DNA of 64,000 nt from Virgibacillus chiguensis. Its GTDB lineage: Bacteria > Bacillota > Bacilli > Bacillales > Amphibacillaceae. Below the pieces are notes generated by a model. The model had not been told where the DNA came from and ran no database searches. It saw only the letters and a program-made list of their open reading frames with translations. This document shows, in pieces, positions 25,905 to 35,218 of this stretch. Positions within the stretch are counted from its first letter, which is position 1, and each line of letters starts with the position of its first letter. The stretch is from positions 1 to 64,000 of the forward strand of contig NZ_FQXD01000017.1 in NCBI RefSeq assembly GCF_900129865.1, read 5' to 3'. The translations under genes and the position numbers were made by a program.

Positions 25905-26789
25905 TTAATTCTTTTTTATCGTATCAATGAAACGTATAGCAATATCTTTTAAGTGTTCATTTTTTCTTTTTGCAATTCCTATTTTAAAATAATTTGCTTT
26001 ATCATTAAGCGGTATCCATTTTAAATTGTTATAGTTACTCAGGCGTTCAAGTGCTTTTGGCATTAAGGTGACACCACCTGTAATAAGCGTATTCTGTAAT
26101 AAAACTTCCCAGTTGTCATTCATAAAAATAATATTTGGTTGAAATCCATTTTCCTGACAGGATTTATGAAGTATTTTTCCCAATACGTAATTAGAAGAAA
26201 ATGAACAAATGGAAGCACCCTTTAAATCGGAGAATTGTATGGATTTTTTCTCAGCTAATGGATGGTTAAAAGGCATGACAACAGCGACTGAGTAATCTGG
26301 ATTAGAAGTGTTCAAGTTTTCAATAGTAATGGAAGGCTCATAAATAGGGAAAGATAATAATCCAATATCTAGTTCCTTGTTGGCGAGCATTTTTTGTAAT
26401 TTGATAGAACCAGTTTGAATAAGGGATACTTCAACTTCAGGATGGGTAGAAGTAAAATGAACAATTTCTTTCATATATTGAATAGCAAAAAGAACAGTTA
26501 GGCCAACTTTTAGTGTTTTGTTTTCCTTTTGATGGAGTTGCTGAATGGTTTCTGTTAATTCATCTACATGAATAAGAATGTCCTTTCCTTTTTCATAGAA
26601 TATGTTTCCTGCCTCGGTTAGTTTTAATCCTTGATTTGTTTGATAAAATAAACGAACGTTTAATTCTTCTTCTAGCTTTTGTATGTTCCAACTTAAGGTT
26701 GGTTGCGTAACAAATAAATTATTTGCTGCTTCTGAATAACTTTTAGAGTTTGCAATGGCTACAAAGTATCTAATTTGTCGAAGCTCCAT
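25905..26789 (-). CDS. LysR-family transcriptional regulator
   Basis: 294 residues. The N-terminal winged helix-turn-helix (M-E-L-R-Q-I-R-Y-F-V-A-I-A, then A-A-N-N-L-F-V-T-Q-P-T-L-S) is unmistakable, followed by the linker helix and a substrate-binding domain (about 90-290). It is convergent to the dehydrogenase operon, so it does not share its promoter, but it is the closest regulator and could control it in response to a carboxylate or acyl metabolite. LysR proteins usually activate transcription on binding a small effector. Upstream is a long AT-rich gap rather than a divergent gene. Confidence 0.9.
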   Translation of the reverse strand: MELRQIRYFVAIANSKSYSEAANNLFVTQPTLSWNIQKLEEELNVRLFYQTNQGLKLTEAGNIFYEKGKDILIHVDELTETIQQLHQKENKTLKVGLTVLFAIQYMKEIVHFTSTHPEVEVSLIQTGSIKLQKMLANKELDIGLLSFPIYEPSITIENLNTSNPDYSVAVVMPFNHPLAEKKSIQFSDLKGASICSFSSNYVLGKILHKSCQENGFQPNIIFMNDNWEVLLQNTLITGGVTLMPKALERLSNYNNLKWIPLNDKANYFKIGIAKRKNEHLKDIAIRFIDTIKKN

Positions 26790-27309
26790 AGTAACAAGCC
26801 CTTTCTTTTATCATAGATTAAATCCGTATTGATAAATTAATCACAGCAATAAAACTATGTATAGGGTGATGATTCTATTATAAAATGAACAGTTAAAAAA
26901 ATAAACTTTCATAAAATTATTATTAATTGATAGAAGGATAGTAGTAGTATCCAAGTCTTAAATTTTTATTTTAAAAGGGGGTTTTTGTGATTTTTATGGA
27001 TAAAATCCTTTTAAGGATTTTTAAATACATAGAAGTCGGGAAGATTTAAATTTGGGTCTCTTGCGTTCTTGGAGATAATGGAGGCAAAAAGCTAAGATAT
27101 TTGGAGCATTTCTATGACAACTTTATGCTTTCATCGGCATGCACTATATGAAAGTAGAAAAGTATATTGGCGTATAAGTTACTAATGCGTATCGTGTACT
27201 TTTTTATTGCAAGTTTATGACATTTTGCTTGCTTAGACACCATTTTATCTTGCAAAATCTTCCTCCATACAGCATAATATTTTTATACTACTGCTTGGAG
27301 GATACAGAT
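26790..27309. other. Intergenic region, no gene seen
   Basis: About 520 AT-rich bases between the LysR and lipoprotein genes. There is a duplicated motif TCCTTTTAAGGATTTT near 27007 (a small palindrome) and a cluster of CTTGCAA-like words near 27210-27260. No frame is supported. Confidence 0.4.
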
Positions 27310-27825
27310 TTGAAAAAAGTATTGTTTTTAATTGTTATTAGTATTTTGAGCCTTTCATTGGCTGCTTGTTCTGGAGAAACTGAGAGCGAAGCAAAGGCAG
27401 AAAATGAAAAAGAGACGGAGCAAGAAAATAAGGAACAAGAAGAGGCAGATAATCAAAAGACGGAAGAGAAACAAGAACAAAACAAAGGTATGAATGTGGA
27501 TAAAGCAACACAATTATTAGAGGATCATGTATTAGAAGAAAATGATGAAATACAAAAATTAACGATGAACGATGGAGAAATAAAAGCTTCCATTATAATT
27601 GGCGATAACGACACGATAAATGATAAAACTTTGTTAGCTCAAATTGCTTATAGTAGTGCCGGTGATGAATTTTTGCAACATGAAGGCTGGGAAGTACTAA
27701 CCATAGATTTTGTTGATCTTGCTGAAGTATCGATGCATCGAAATGAACAAGAAACCGATGAAAATGATTTTGTTTATTTTCCAATGGATAAAATAATTGA
27801 TCAGTTTGAGTCAGAAGCAAACTAA
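27310..27825 (+). CDS. Lipoprotein of unknown function
   Basis: A TTG start at 27310 lies eight bases after TGGAGG and gives 171 residues beginning M-K-K-V-L-F-L, a proper signal peptide with lipobox L-A-A-C; the frame continues upstream without a ribosome site. Residues about 20-58 are an E/K/Q-rich linker. The C-terminal domain (about 60-171) has alternating strands (E-I-K-A-S-I-I-I-G, W-E-V-L-T-I-D-F) and may be a small beta-rich fold. No family recognised. Monocistronic, with its own terminator. Confidence 0.75.
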   Translation: MKKVLFLIVISILSLSLAACSGETESEAKAENEKETEQENKEQEEADNQKTEEKQEQNKGMNVDKATQLLEDHVLEENDEIQKLTMNDGEIKASIIIGDNDTINDKTLLAQIAYSSAGDEFLQHEGWEVLTIDFVDLAEVSMHRNEQETDENDFVYFPMDKIIDQFESEAN

Positions 27826-27871
27826 ATACATAGATTTTCAAACGAAAAGCTAAAAAAGTGTTTGTATTTTG

Positions 27872-27902
27872 AGAAGGGCATCTTGGGAAGGTGCCTTTTT
27901 TC
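27872..27902 (+). terminator. Terminator after the lipoprotein gene
   Basis: AAGGGCA pairs with TGCCTTT across TCTTGGGAAGG, followed by TTTTTTCG. Confidence 0.7.
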
Positions 27903-27950
27903 GTTATAGGAAAGTATAAAAATTTTTGGTTTTATCGTATAAGTTACTAT
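27903..27950. repeat. Dispersed repeat family R1, short copy 4
   Basis: GTTATAGGAAAGTATAAAAATTTTTGGTTTTAT is the clearest version of the R1 head, directly after a terminator. Confidence 0.6.
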
Positions 27951-27978
27951 ACATGTTGTCAGGAAACAAGGTGATTCT

Positions 27979-28503
27979 ATGAGAATAACAAACTATTTCT
28001 TGAAAAATAAAGTTTATAAGCTAAACGACCTCATCACAAATAGTGATGTCTATATTGGCGGTTTTGATAACCAGTCATTAATTAAACTCGTACAAAAAAA
28101 TAAAGCTGCGTATGTGGAAAATGGTCTACTGATGTTAGAAGGAGGGCTTATATTTCGTACAAACGGTAAAGAAATTGGCAGTATATCCATGTATGATGAT
28201 TTGCCTTCTTTATATGCTTATTATTTAAATGCAGTAGAAGAATATCTAGACAGTGGGGAAGCAGGTTTTTATTATCCAAGTCAACCAATAGAAGTGGTAA
28301 TAACAAAAGATATTGGTCTAAAATCTAAAGTAACAATTGATGCGAATCCCTTGATCGTCATGGAAAAGGAATTATTGCAAGCTCTCATTTACAGCTCCCA
28401 ATGTTTCTTTGAGGTGTTGTTCTATGATTTAAAGCTTAGAGCATACAAACAAGAACTTTTGCAAATAGAAACAATGAAAAAGGAAATCACTAAAAATATA
28501 TAA
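27979..28503 (+). CDS. Conserved hypothetical protein
   Basis: 174 residues starting at an ATG eight bases after AAGGTGA. No signal peptide; mixed alpha/beta composition. Features seen: an N-terminal basic stretch, a central Y-A-Y-Y-L-N-A-V-E-E-Y-L-D-S-G-E helix at about 79-94, F-Y-Y-P-S-Q-P-I-E at about 98-106, and a C-terminal helix K-L-R-A-Y-K-Q-E-L-L-Q-I-E-T-M-K-K. I do not recognise the family. It is alone, followed by 160 noncoding bases and then the convergent siderophore operon. Confidence 0.6.
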   Translation: MRITNYFLKNKVYKLNDLITNSDVYIGGFDNQSLIKLVQKNKAAYVENGLLMLEGGLIFRTNGKEIGSISMYDDLPSLYAYYLNAVEEYLDSGEAGFYYPSQPIEVVITKDIGLKSKVTIDANPLIVMEKELLQALIYSSQCFFEVLFYDLKLRAYKQELLQIETMKKEITKNI

Positions 28504-28640
28504 GAACGGAACACTGTTCTTTGCAGGTCTTACGTGTAAACTCTTCAAGAATAGGAGGAGTAACCTTGGAATACTAAAAAATAGTAGAGAAAACTTTATC
28601 CCATACCGTCAAAGCTAATTATTAAATAAAATAAAAAACG

Positions 28641-28665
28641 AGTGGGAACTACCCACTAGCCCATA
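28641..28665. terminator. Hairpin at the end of the siderophore operon
   Basis: AGTGGG-AACTA-CCCACT with an A-run on its left (AAATAAAATAAAAAA), which on the minus strand is a T-run. It ends the iron-transport operon. Confidence 0.75.
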
Positions 28666-29676
28666 TTATTTGCTTCTTAATAGTAGATAAATAAAATACG
28701 GTGCTCCGATAATTGCCACAACAATACCTGTGGGAATGCCTTCTGGCTGCAATATATTCCTGCCAATCGTATCGGCTACTAGTAATAACCAAGCACCCAT
28801 CAGAATAGTGATTGGTAGGAATAGCTGATGTCGTGGCCCGACGAGCCCTTTTGCGATATGTGGTGCCATTAATCCAATAAAGACAATCCCACCTGTCACA
28901 GATACGGTTGCAGCTGCTAAGGCAACGGCTACCATTAATAATACGATTCTTTCTTTTTCTACATGCATACCAAGCCCAATACCTACTGGTTCACTCATCC
29001 CAAAAATGTTTAACTGGTGTGATTTTATGTATGTATATGGAAATAAAATCAAAATCCATGGGAGCAGAGCTAAGATAAATGGCCAGTCTGTTCCCCAAAT
29101 ATTTCCTGCCAACCAGTTAGCGATGAAGTCGACTTTCTCATTTTTAGCACCAGATGTGAGGATGACCATAAGACCAGATAATGCCATGGAAAATCCAACC
29201 CCAACAAGAACAAGATGGATAGGATTTAGACCGGTTTTTCTTTGGTGGGAAAATATATATATCAATATGGCAGTAGCCATAGCACCGATAAAAGCGACAA
29301 CAGGTAGCATATATACAAAATTTTCTACTTCTATTGGCATAAATAAAAAGAATACGGCAATAGCTAGACCAGCTCCCGAGTTTATCCCGATGATTCCTGG
29401 ATCAGCTAAGTCGTTTCTAGTTAATGCCTGTAAAATAGCCCCAGAAAGTGCGAGTGCCATGCCGGCTAACACGATAATAATAAGTCGTGGTAAGCGAATA
29501 GAGAAAAACACGAAGTCTTCTTTAAATGTTCCGTTTCCTAAAATAGTCGGAATTAAACGATCTATCGACACAGAAGATGAGCCTACGCCAATTGCTATGA
29601 TGGACGTCATGATAATAAGTAGTAGTAAAATGAATATAATGATGCGTTGTTTGCGTATTAGTTGGGATGGAATCAT
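28666..29676 (-). CDS. Iron-siderophore ABC transporter permease (FecCD family), second subunit
   Basis: 336 residues with nine or ten membrane helices. Family marks: R-L-P-R-L-I-I-I-V-L-A-G-M-A-L-A-L-S-G-A near 50-70, N-D-L-A-D-P-G-I-I-G-I-N-S-G-A-G near 90-105, and the coupling segment G-L-M-A-P-H-I-A-K near 270. The start overlaps the previous permease stop by four bases. It pairs with that permease to form the channel of a ferric hydroxamate or catecholate importer, like FhuG or YfhA of B. subtilis. Fourth gene of a Fur-controlled operon. Confidence 0.9.
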   Translation of the reverse strand: MIPSQLIRKQRIIIFILLLLIIMTSIIAIGVGSSSVSIDRLIPTILGNGTFKEDFVFFSIRLPRLIIIVLAGMALALSGAILQALTRNDLADPGIIGINSGAGLAIAVFFLFMPIEVENFVYMLPVVAFIGAMATAILIYIFSHQRKTGLNPIHLVLVGVGFSMALSGLMVILTSGAKNEKVDFIANWLAGNIWGTDWPFILALLPWILILFPYTYIKSHQLNIFGMSEPVGIGLGMHVEKERIVLLMVAVALAAATVSVTGGIVFIGLMAPHIAKGLVGPRHQLFLPITILMGAWLLLVADTIGRNILQPEGIPTGIVVAIIGAPYFIYLLLRSK

Positions 29677-30689
29677 TGAAATGCGCTTCCTCCTTTTCGC
29701 ACAACAAATAGAAAGAACGGGAGTCCAAGAACAGCAACAATGGATACAACTGGTGTCTCCATTGGTGCATGAATCATACGTCCGACTAAATCTGCAAGCA
29801 ACATAAAGATGGCTCCAGTAAAGATAGACATCGGAATGATATGACGATAATCAACACCAACAATTGCTCGTACAATATGAGGGATCATTAAGCCGATAAA
29901 TGCCATATTCCCGACTAACGAGACGGCGGCTCCAGCTAATATAACAATCACAATAAATAACAGCCAACGAATTCGCCTTGTATTTTGACCTAAACCAGTG
30001 GCAACATCTTCCTTTAAGCTGAGAATCGTTACTTGACGAGATAGAAGCAATGCAAATAGTAACCCGATTAAAATAAATGGAATAACAATGGACAGCTGTT
30101 GCCATGTCGTACCAATAGCACCTCCTGCTGTCCAAAGGGAGATGTTTTTGGAGATTTTAAAATATAAACCGATAGCATCCGCAACTGCTTGTAAAAAGAT
30201 AGAAATGGCAGCGCCTGCTAATACTAATTTGACAGGGGTAAAGCCACCTTTTTGCATGGAGCCAATACCAAAGACGAGCCCTGCACCTGCTGCAGCCCCA
30301 ATAAAACATGCCACCATAATTCCAAAAGTGCTTACGCTCGGTAACATGGCCAGTGCGAATGCTAATGCAGCATTGGCACCGGAAGTTAAACCAAGTAACC
30401 CAGGATCAGCTAAGGGGTTGCGTGTCATCCCTTGCATAATGGCACCGGAAACAGCAAGAGCTGCTCCAACAAACATCACGGCAACTTCTCTTGGTAAACG
30501 AATATCCCGAATAATGGAATAGCCTGGAGAACTACCTTTTTGGAAAAACGCATTAAAAACGTCAGCAAAACTCGTTTCTTTTGCTCCCATTTTTGTTGCT
30601 ATAAGGAATGTGAAGAAGCATACTATAATAGCGATGATTAATTTGATTGGAAAAGCCGTATGTTGGATTTCTCTTTTTACTTTCTTCAC
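29673..30689 (-). CDS. Iron-siderophore ABC transporter permease (FecCD family), first subunit
   Basis: 338 residues. Conserved blocks R-L-P-R-E-V-A-V-M-F-V-G-A-A-L-A-V-S-G-A (about 68-87), M-T-R-N-P-L-A-D-P-G-L-L-G-L-T-S-G-A (about 90-106) and G-L-M-I-P-H-I-V-R (about 265-273) identify it as a FecCD/BtuC-type permease. It starts three bases after the binding-protein gene and overlaps the next permease, so all four subunits are co-translated. It forms the membrane channel with the second permease. Confidence 0.9.
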   Translation of the reverse strand: MKKVKREIQHTAFPIKLIIAIIVCFFTFLIATKMGAKETSFADVFNAFFQKGSSPGYSIIRDIRLPREVAVMFVGAALAVSGAIMQGMTRNPLADPGLLGLTSGANAALAFALAMLPSVSTFGIMVACFIGAAAGAGLVFGIGSMQKGGFTPVKLVLAGAAISIFLQAVADAIGLYFKISKNISLWTAGGAIGTTWQQLSIVIPFILIGLLFALLLSRQVTILSLKEDVATGLGQNTRRIRWLLFIVIVILAGAAVSLVGNMAFIGLMIPHIVRAIVGVDYRHIIPMSIFTGAIFMLLADLVGRMIHAPMETPVVSIVAVLGLPFFLFVVRKGGSAFQ

Positions 30690-30692
30690 CGT

Positions 30693-31619
30693 TTATTCCC
30701 CTAAAAATTTTTCTTTGAAAAACTCCAATTGATATTCAAGTGTTGACGCATCGTTAAAGTAAAATTCTTTTCCATTAACAACAAATATATGATCATTTTG
30801 TACAGCAGGAATGTTTTGGAACGTATCGGACTCTAAATAAGAAGTATCTTCTGCACCAGATTGATCACTAACAATTAAATAATCACCTGCAAAATCAGGG
30901 ATCACTTCTTCTGAAAGAGCGTAATAACCGTCTTTTAAAGCTTGTTCTTTCACTGATTCAGGCATGTTTAGGCCCATGGCTTGATAGAGAATTTCGGTAC
31001 CGCGTCCCCAATTATCACCAAATACATACCATTGTTTATCGAACTTTTCGATGACAGATACGGTAGCATCTTTGCCAATTTTATCTTTAATTTGTTTACC
31101 GATATCTTTTGCTTCTTTCTCAAAGCTTTCTACCCACTTGCGGGCTTCTTCTTCCTTGTTTACGAGCTTGCCAATTTCAATATGTTGATCTAAGTAACCA
31201 GCTTTTCCGTAAGTAAATGTAACGGTCGGTGCAATTTCTTTTAACTTGTCTATATTTTTAGTGGAAGATAAGCCGATGATTAGATCTGGTTCTAGCTCGA
31301 TGATTTGTTCTAAATTATCTTCGGAAACGGTGGCAGCGTCTTTTAATTCTTCAAAGCGCGGGTTATCTTTCGCCCATGAGTCAGCACCAACAACATGGAC
31401 GCCAAGTTTGATTAAATCTCCAGCAAATTGGCTAAGCACAACAACACGTTGCGGGTCTGCAGGAACTTCTACAGGACCGTCTTCAGATTCATAGGTAATG
31501 GTATCTTTTTCATTGTCTGAAGCTGCTTTATCGTTATCTTCTTGCTTTTCATCGTTCGTATTACAAGCACTAAGTACAAGAATGAGGATGCTAAATAGCA
31601 GAATGAATCTTTTTTTCAT
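30693..31619 (-). CDS. Iron-siderophore ABC transporter substrate-binding lipoprotein
   Basis: 308 residues with a signal peptide and lipobox V-L-S-A-C19. The periplasmic-binding TroA-like fold is seen from the P-Q-R-V-V-V-L-S motif (about 57-64), L-E-P-D-L-I-I-G-L-S near 108-117, and the C-terminal W-x-x-F-x-x-K type helix. Its start lies inside the end of the ATPase gene (29-base overlap). It captures ferric siderophores at the outer membrane face; similar to YfiY/YxeB-type proteins, exact ligand unknown. Confidence 0.9.
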   Translation of the reverse strand: MKKRFILLFSILILVLSACNTNDEKQEDNDKAASDNEKDTITYESEDGPVEVPADPQRVVVLSQFAGDLIKLGVHVVGADSWAKDNPRFEELKDAATVSEDNLEQIIELEPDLIIGLSSTKNIDKLKEIAPTVTFTYGKAGYLDQHIEIGKLVNKEEEARKWVESFEKEAKDIGKQIKDKIGKDATVSVIEKFDKQWYVFGDNWGRGTEILYQAMGLNMPESVKEQALKDGYYALSEEVIPDFAGDYLIVSDQSGAEDTSYLESDTFQNIPAVQNDHIFVVNGKEFYFNDASTLEYQLEFFKEKFLGE

Positions 31620-32421
31620 TGTTATGTTGCTCCTTTTGTTTAATTAGATCGTAAGTGATGCAGATCGGTTTGCCTGTGCGTGGATCTGTCCCTATTTCTC
31701 CGTCTATTTCATATACATTTCGTAACATTTCTTTGGTAAGTACTTCTCCGGGACTCCCTGTTTGAATAATTTGTCCTGAACGCATGGCGAGCAAGTGATC
31801 ACTGAACCTAGCCGCTTGGTTGATATCGTGTAAAACCATTATAATGGTTCGGCCTTCTTGCTTATTCAGTTGCTCTAGCAGTTGAAGAATGTCTAGTTGA
31901 TGGGCCATATCGAGATAGGTTGTTGGTTCATCAAGTAGAATGATGTCCGTTTCTTGCGCTAAAGCCATTGCAATCCACACGCGCTGTCTTTGACCGCCAG
32001 ACAATTCATCTACAGTGCGGTGTTTAAAACCTATTATAGCAGTTACCTCCATTGCCCAATGAATTACATCGATATCTGCTTGTTTTAATCGACCTAAACC
32101 ACTTTGATGTGGAAAACGTCCGTAAGATACCAATTCACCAACTGTTAATCCGCTTGCGCTATCTGGTGATTGGGGGAGGATGGCCATTTTCTTAGCAACG
32201 TCCTTTGTTTTCATCGTGGCGATTTGGGAACCATCTAAAAGGACAGAACCATCTTCATAAGGGATGATTCTTGTTATCGCTTTTAATAAAGTAGATTTAC
32301 CACAACCATTACTACCGATGATGGATGTGATCTGCTTATCAGGAATAGTAACGGATAAATTTTGTATAATGGGCACTTTGTCATAGCCAACAGTTAGGTC
32401 ATTTGCGGTTAAACGAAACAT
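31591..32421 (-). CDS. Iron-siderophore ABC transporter ATP-binding protein
   Basis: 276 residues, first gene of the operon. Walker A is G-S-N-G-C-G-K-S-T (about 37-45), the signature is L-S-G-G-Q-R-Q-R (about 139-146) and Walker B is I-I-L-L-D-E-P-T. It is a FhuC/YusV-type ATPase that drives the two FecCD permeases. The last nine codons overlap the binding-protein start. A promoter (TTGACA/TATCAT) and a Fur box stand 120-170 bases upstream. Confidence 0.92.
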   Translation of the reverse strand: MFRLTANDLTVGYDKVPIIQNLSVTIPDKQITSIIGSNGCGKSTLLKAITRIIPYEDGSVLLDGSQIATMKTKDVAKKMAILPQSPDSASGLTVGELVSYGRFPHQSGLGRLKQADIDVIHWAMEVTAIIGFKHRTVDELSGGQRQRVWIAMALAQETDIILLDEPTTYLDMAHQLDILQLLEQLNKQEGRTIIMVLHDINQAARFSDHLLAMRSGQIIQTGSPGEVLTKEMLRNVYEIDGEIGTDPRTGKPICITYDLIKQKEQHNNEKKIHSAI

Positions 32422-32540
32422 TTTCTTATCCTCCTTTCTTTATATATATATAGCGAAAGGGTAAAGGTTATTGATCATACAATGGAATTGTTTACGAACG
32501 TTTACTTCCTGAATAACAAAACATTAATTTACCCTTTAAT

Positions 32541-32555
32541 TGAAAATGATTATCA
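32541..32555 (-). promoter_or_regulatory. Fur box of the siderophore operon
   Basis: TGAAAATGATTATCA matches the 7-1-7 Fur consensus TGATAAT-N-ATTATCA at 14 of 15 positions. On the minus strand it lies just after the promoter TTGACA (32592-32587), 17 bp, TATCAT (32569-32564), so it covers the expected transcription start. Confidence 0.85.
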
Positions 32556-32563
32556 ATACCAGA

Positions 32564-32592
32564 ATGATATACCGTATCTTTTTGTTTGTCAA
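32564..32592 (-). promoter_or_regulatory. Sigma-A promoter of the siderophore operon
   Basis: Minus-strand TTGACA at 32592-32587 and TATCAT at 32569-32564 are separated by exactly 17 bases. Confidence 0.7.
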
Positions 32593-32693
32593 TTGCTAGT
32601 ATTAAAATTAATATGGTGAAAAGCAGGCTTTATTAGTATCTCTATATAAAAAGGGTTGCAACACGTTGTAAAATAGTATAAGATGGATGCAAA

Positions 32694-32708
32694 TGATAAT
32701 CATTTTCA
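32694..32708 (+). promoter_or_regulatory. Fur box of the flavoprotein gene
   Basis: TGATAATCATTTTCA matches the Fur 7-1-7 consensus at 14 of 15 positions and lies between a TATAAG -10-like element (32677-32682) and the ribosome site GAGGAG. Confidence 0.85.
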
Positions 32709-32726
32709 ATTGTGAGGAGCATTCAA

Positions 32727-33785
32727 ATGATTCATATATCTGAGGCAGATGTGTATGATGTAACGATTGTTGGAGGAGGGCCAGCGGGGCTTTTTTCAGC
32801 ATTTTACAGTGGTCTACGTGAATTGAAGACAAAAATTATTGAGTACCATCCTTTTCTTGGTGGGAAAGTGAATGTATATCCTGAAAAAATTGTCTGGGAT
32901 ATAGGTGCGATGCCACCTCTTCCAGGACAACAAGTTGTTGAAAACATGGTGCAGCAAGGACTTACCTTTGACCCTGAGGTAGTGCTCAATGAGGAAGTTG
33001 TATCCATTGACAAAAATGAGGCTGGTTTCTTTGTTGTGAAAGCGTCCTCAGGAAATGTGCACTATTCTAAGACCGTAATTGTAGCAGTTGGTGGGGGAAT
33101 ATTAAATCCAAAACGTTTACCAATTGCTAATGCGAGCGACTTTGAAAATAAAAATCTGCATTATACGATAAAGAATTTGAAAGATTTTAAGAATAAGCGT
33201 GTATTAATTTCTGGTGGAGGGAATTCTGCTACGGATTGGGCTAAAGAATTATCAGGTATTGCGAAAGAAGTATATATTGCATGTAGAAGCGATTTTTCTT
33301 GCCATGAATCCCAGATTACATATTTACAAAATCATTCTGTTGTTTGTTTCACGCAAACTGAAATTGCGGAATTAGTGGCAAATGCCTCTGGTGATCGAAT
33401 AGAAAAAGTAGCACTGAAAAATCGAGAGTCAGGTGTAAAGCAGTATATTCCGATTGACGAGGTTATTGTGAACCATGGCTATGAGAGAGACAAATCATTA
33501 TTAGAAGACAGCCCACTTGATATCCAAATCTTTGATCATTATTTTATAGCTGGATCAAGCAGCAGTGAAAGCTCTATCTCTGGCTTATTTGCTGCAGGAG
33601 ATATTTTACATCATGACGGCAAGCTTCATCTTATTGCTGGTGCTTTTCAAGATGCAGCAAACGCAGTCAATCAAGCCAAGCTTTACCTTGAACCCGAAGC
33701 GACGAAAACAGCAATGGTATCCTCTCACAATGAAAAACTATATGGACGGAATGAAAAGATCGTAGCGGATTTATTGAGGGAATAG
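32727..33785 (+). CDS. NAD(P)/FAD oxidoreductase, ferredoxin/flavodoxin-NADP reductase (YumC/YcgT) family
   Basis: ATG 32727 follows GAGGAG at seven bases; a GTG at 32712 is part of the ribosome site. The product has 352 residues. FAD motif G-G-G-P-A-G-L at about 14-20, N-terminal Y-P-E-K segment, NADPH motif G-G-G-N-S-A at about 161-166 and the C-terminal F-A-A-G-D-I are those of thioredoxin-reductase-like FNRs, and no redox C-x-x-C is present. With its Fur box and divergent siderophore importer it probably supplies electrons to release iron from imported siderophore, as proposed for YcgT-type proteins. Confidence 0.88.
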   Translation: MIHISEADVYDVTIVGGGPAGLFSAFYSGLRELKTKIIEYHPFLGGKVNVYPEKIVWDIGAMPPLPGQQVVENMVQQGLTFDPEVVLNEEVVSIDKNEAGFFVVKASSGNVHYSKTVIVAVGGGILNPKRLPIANASDFENKNLHYTIKNLKDFKNKRVLISGGGNSATDWAKELSGIAKEVYIACRSDFSCHESQITYLQNHSVVCFTQTEIAELVANASGDRIEKVALKNRESGVKQYIPIDEVIVNHGYERDKSLLEDSPLDIQIFDHYFIAGSSSSESSISGLFAAGDILHHDGKLHLIAGAFQDAANAVNQAKLYLEPEATKTAMVSSHNEKLYGRNEKIVADLLRE

Positions 33786-34166
33786 AAAATGCTCGTTTAA
33801 AGAGGAAGTATAAAGGAAAGGTCAGATAAGGTCTACGAAAGAAAGGCGAGATTGATAACATAAGCAACACTAAAGCTTATGCCATAGGGGATTTCAGCTG
33901 AACTTTCTAAGATGGGTAGGTTGTCTTAGCCTTCCTTTCGAGACGTAAAGCAGCCTTTAGAAAATGTTTTCTGAAGGCTTTTATGTTGTAAAGAAAGTTT
34001 GCAAGCTGGATAAAAATTTTATGGAACACAATGAATCATGATTTGTCATTTTGCCTTTTTATACGATAGAGCCACATTAACTATTATAATAGTACAAACA
34101 AGCAAAATTCCCTCTGCTCGTTTTTGCTTATATCTATTTATATGACAGTTAAAAGGATATTACATA
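33786..34166. other. Intergenic region between converging genes
   Basis: It contains the terminator at 33952-33984 and otherwise AT-rich sequence without a gene. Confidence 0.5.
33952..33984 (+). terminator. Terminator after the flavoprotein gene
   Basis: AGCCTTTAGAAAA pairs with TTTTCTGAAGGCT and is followed by TTTATG. Confidence 0.75.
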
Positions 34167-35180
34167 TCATTTTTTCATTGGAGCACAGCTTTTCCGTTCA
34201 ATAATATGAGTTGCTATTTCTACTTTTTTAGCTAGTTTCCTGTATCCTTTGATCCGTTCTAGAACAGTGATCATTGCTTCTTGCCCCATTTCATTTGTAT
34301 TTACTTTTAATGTAGACAATGGGGGGTAAATGTATTCCGTTGTATAGTCACCATTAAATCCAATGACCGACATATCTTCTGGAACCTTTAGCCCTGCATC
34401 TTGCAATGCTTGCACTACACCAATTGCCGTTGGATCGTTAGCAACAAACAAAGCCGTTGGTATTTCCTCAAGTTCTAGTAATTTTTTAGCGATTTCTTGC
34501 CCCGCTTCTATTCCTTTGTCTCCAAAAATAACCCAATCTTCATGATATAGATCTAGTGCTTTCATATACTCGGTGAAATGCCATTTACGTGAATCAGTGT
34601 TTAATAGATCAGATGATTCTTCGGCACCTAAGCAGCCAATTTGTTCATGACCAAGTTCTCTTAAATAGTTCAGTACCTTATACACAGCTTGTCTTGTATT
34701 AAATGAAATATGGTCATATTGATCGGCATAAGGATTTGCAAGACCAATAACAACTACATGTTGCGAATGAATATACTCACGAATAAAATCATGTTCATCT
34801 TTGGAAAGGTTTCCGAGAATAATGGCGCCATCAAAAGTCGTATTCGTAGTAGAGATCGTTGTTAAATGATCCAGTGGTAAACTGACAATGGTCACATTCT
34901 TCTTCAGCGCCATATGCTCTAGTCCATTACGAATAGAAAAGTAGAAGGCTCTATCTACAGTGCTTTTAAATGCTTCATTGTTATGAATCATTGCCACATG
35001 GTATTGCTTTGGTTTTGTCCTTTTTTTACGTAAGGGCTTATATCCTAATTCTTCAACGGCCGCCAGTATTTTCTCTCTCGTTTCATCCGTCACTGTAATG
35101 GTTTTGTCGTTATTTAATACGCGTGAGACAGTTGTTTTAGAAATACCAGCTTTTCTGGCGACGTCCTCCAACTTCACCAT
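34167..35180 (-). CDS. LacI-family transcriptional regulator
   Basis: 337 residues. The N-terminal helix-turn-helix V-K-L-E-D-V-A-R-K-A-G-I-S-K-T-T-V-S-R-V-L-N is textbook LacI, followed by the hinge near 45-58 and a sugar-binding-type sensor domain (about 60-330) with F-V-A-N-D-P-T-A-I-G and V-I-G-F-N-G-D. It lies just downstream of the five-gene ABC/GDPD/IMPase cluster in the same direction and probably represses it until a sugar phosphate or related ligand binds. A large perfect hairpin separates it from the cluster. Confidence 0.9.
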   Translation of the reverse strand: MVKLEDVARKAGISKTTVSRVLNNDKTITVTDETREKILAAVEELGYKPLRKKRTKPKQYHVAMIHNNEAFKSTVDRAFYFSIRNGLEHMALKKNVTIVSLPLDHLTTISTTNTTFDGAIILGNLSKDEHDFIREYIHSQHVVVIGLANPYADQYDHISFNTRQAVYKVLNYLRELGHEQIGCLGAEESSDLLNTDSRKWHFTEYMKALDLYHEDWVIFGDKGIEAGQEIAKKLLELEEIPTALFVANDPTAIGVVQALQDAGLKVPEDMSVIGFNGDYTTEYIYPPLSTLKVNTNEMGQEAMITVLERIKGYRKLAKKVEIATHIIERKSCAPMKK

Positions 35181-35218
35181 AAAAGCACCTCCAATTTTTG
35201 GCTTATTATGAAACAGAA

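Noticed and set aside
27007-27022. Palindrome TCCTTTTAAGGATTTT as a LysR binding site
   Set aside because: It lacks the T-N11-A pattern and is over 200 bases from the LysR start; not convincing.
29006-29806. Long plus-strand frame opposite the FecCD permeases
   Set aside because: Shadow of the conserved permease genes on the other strand; no start signals.
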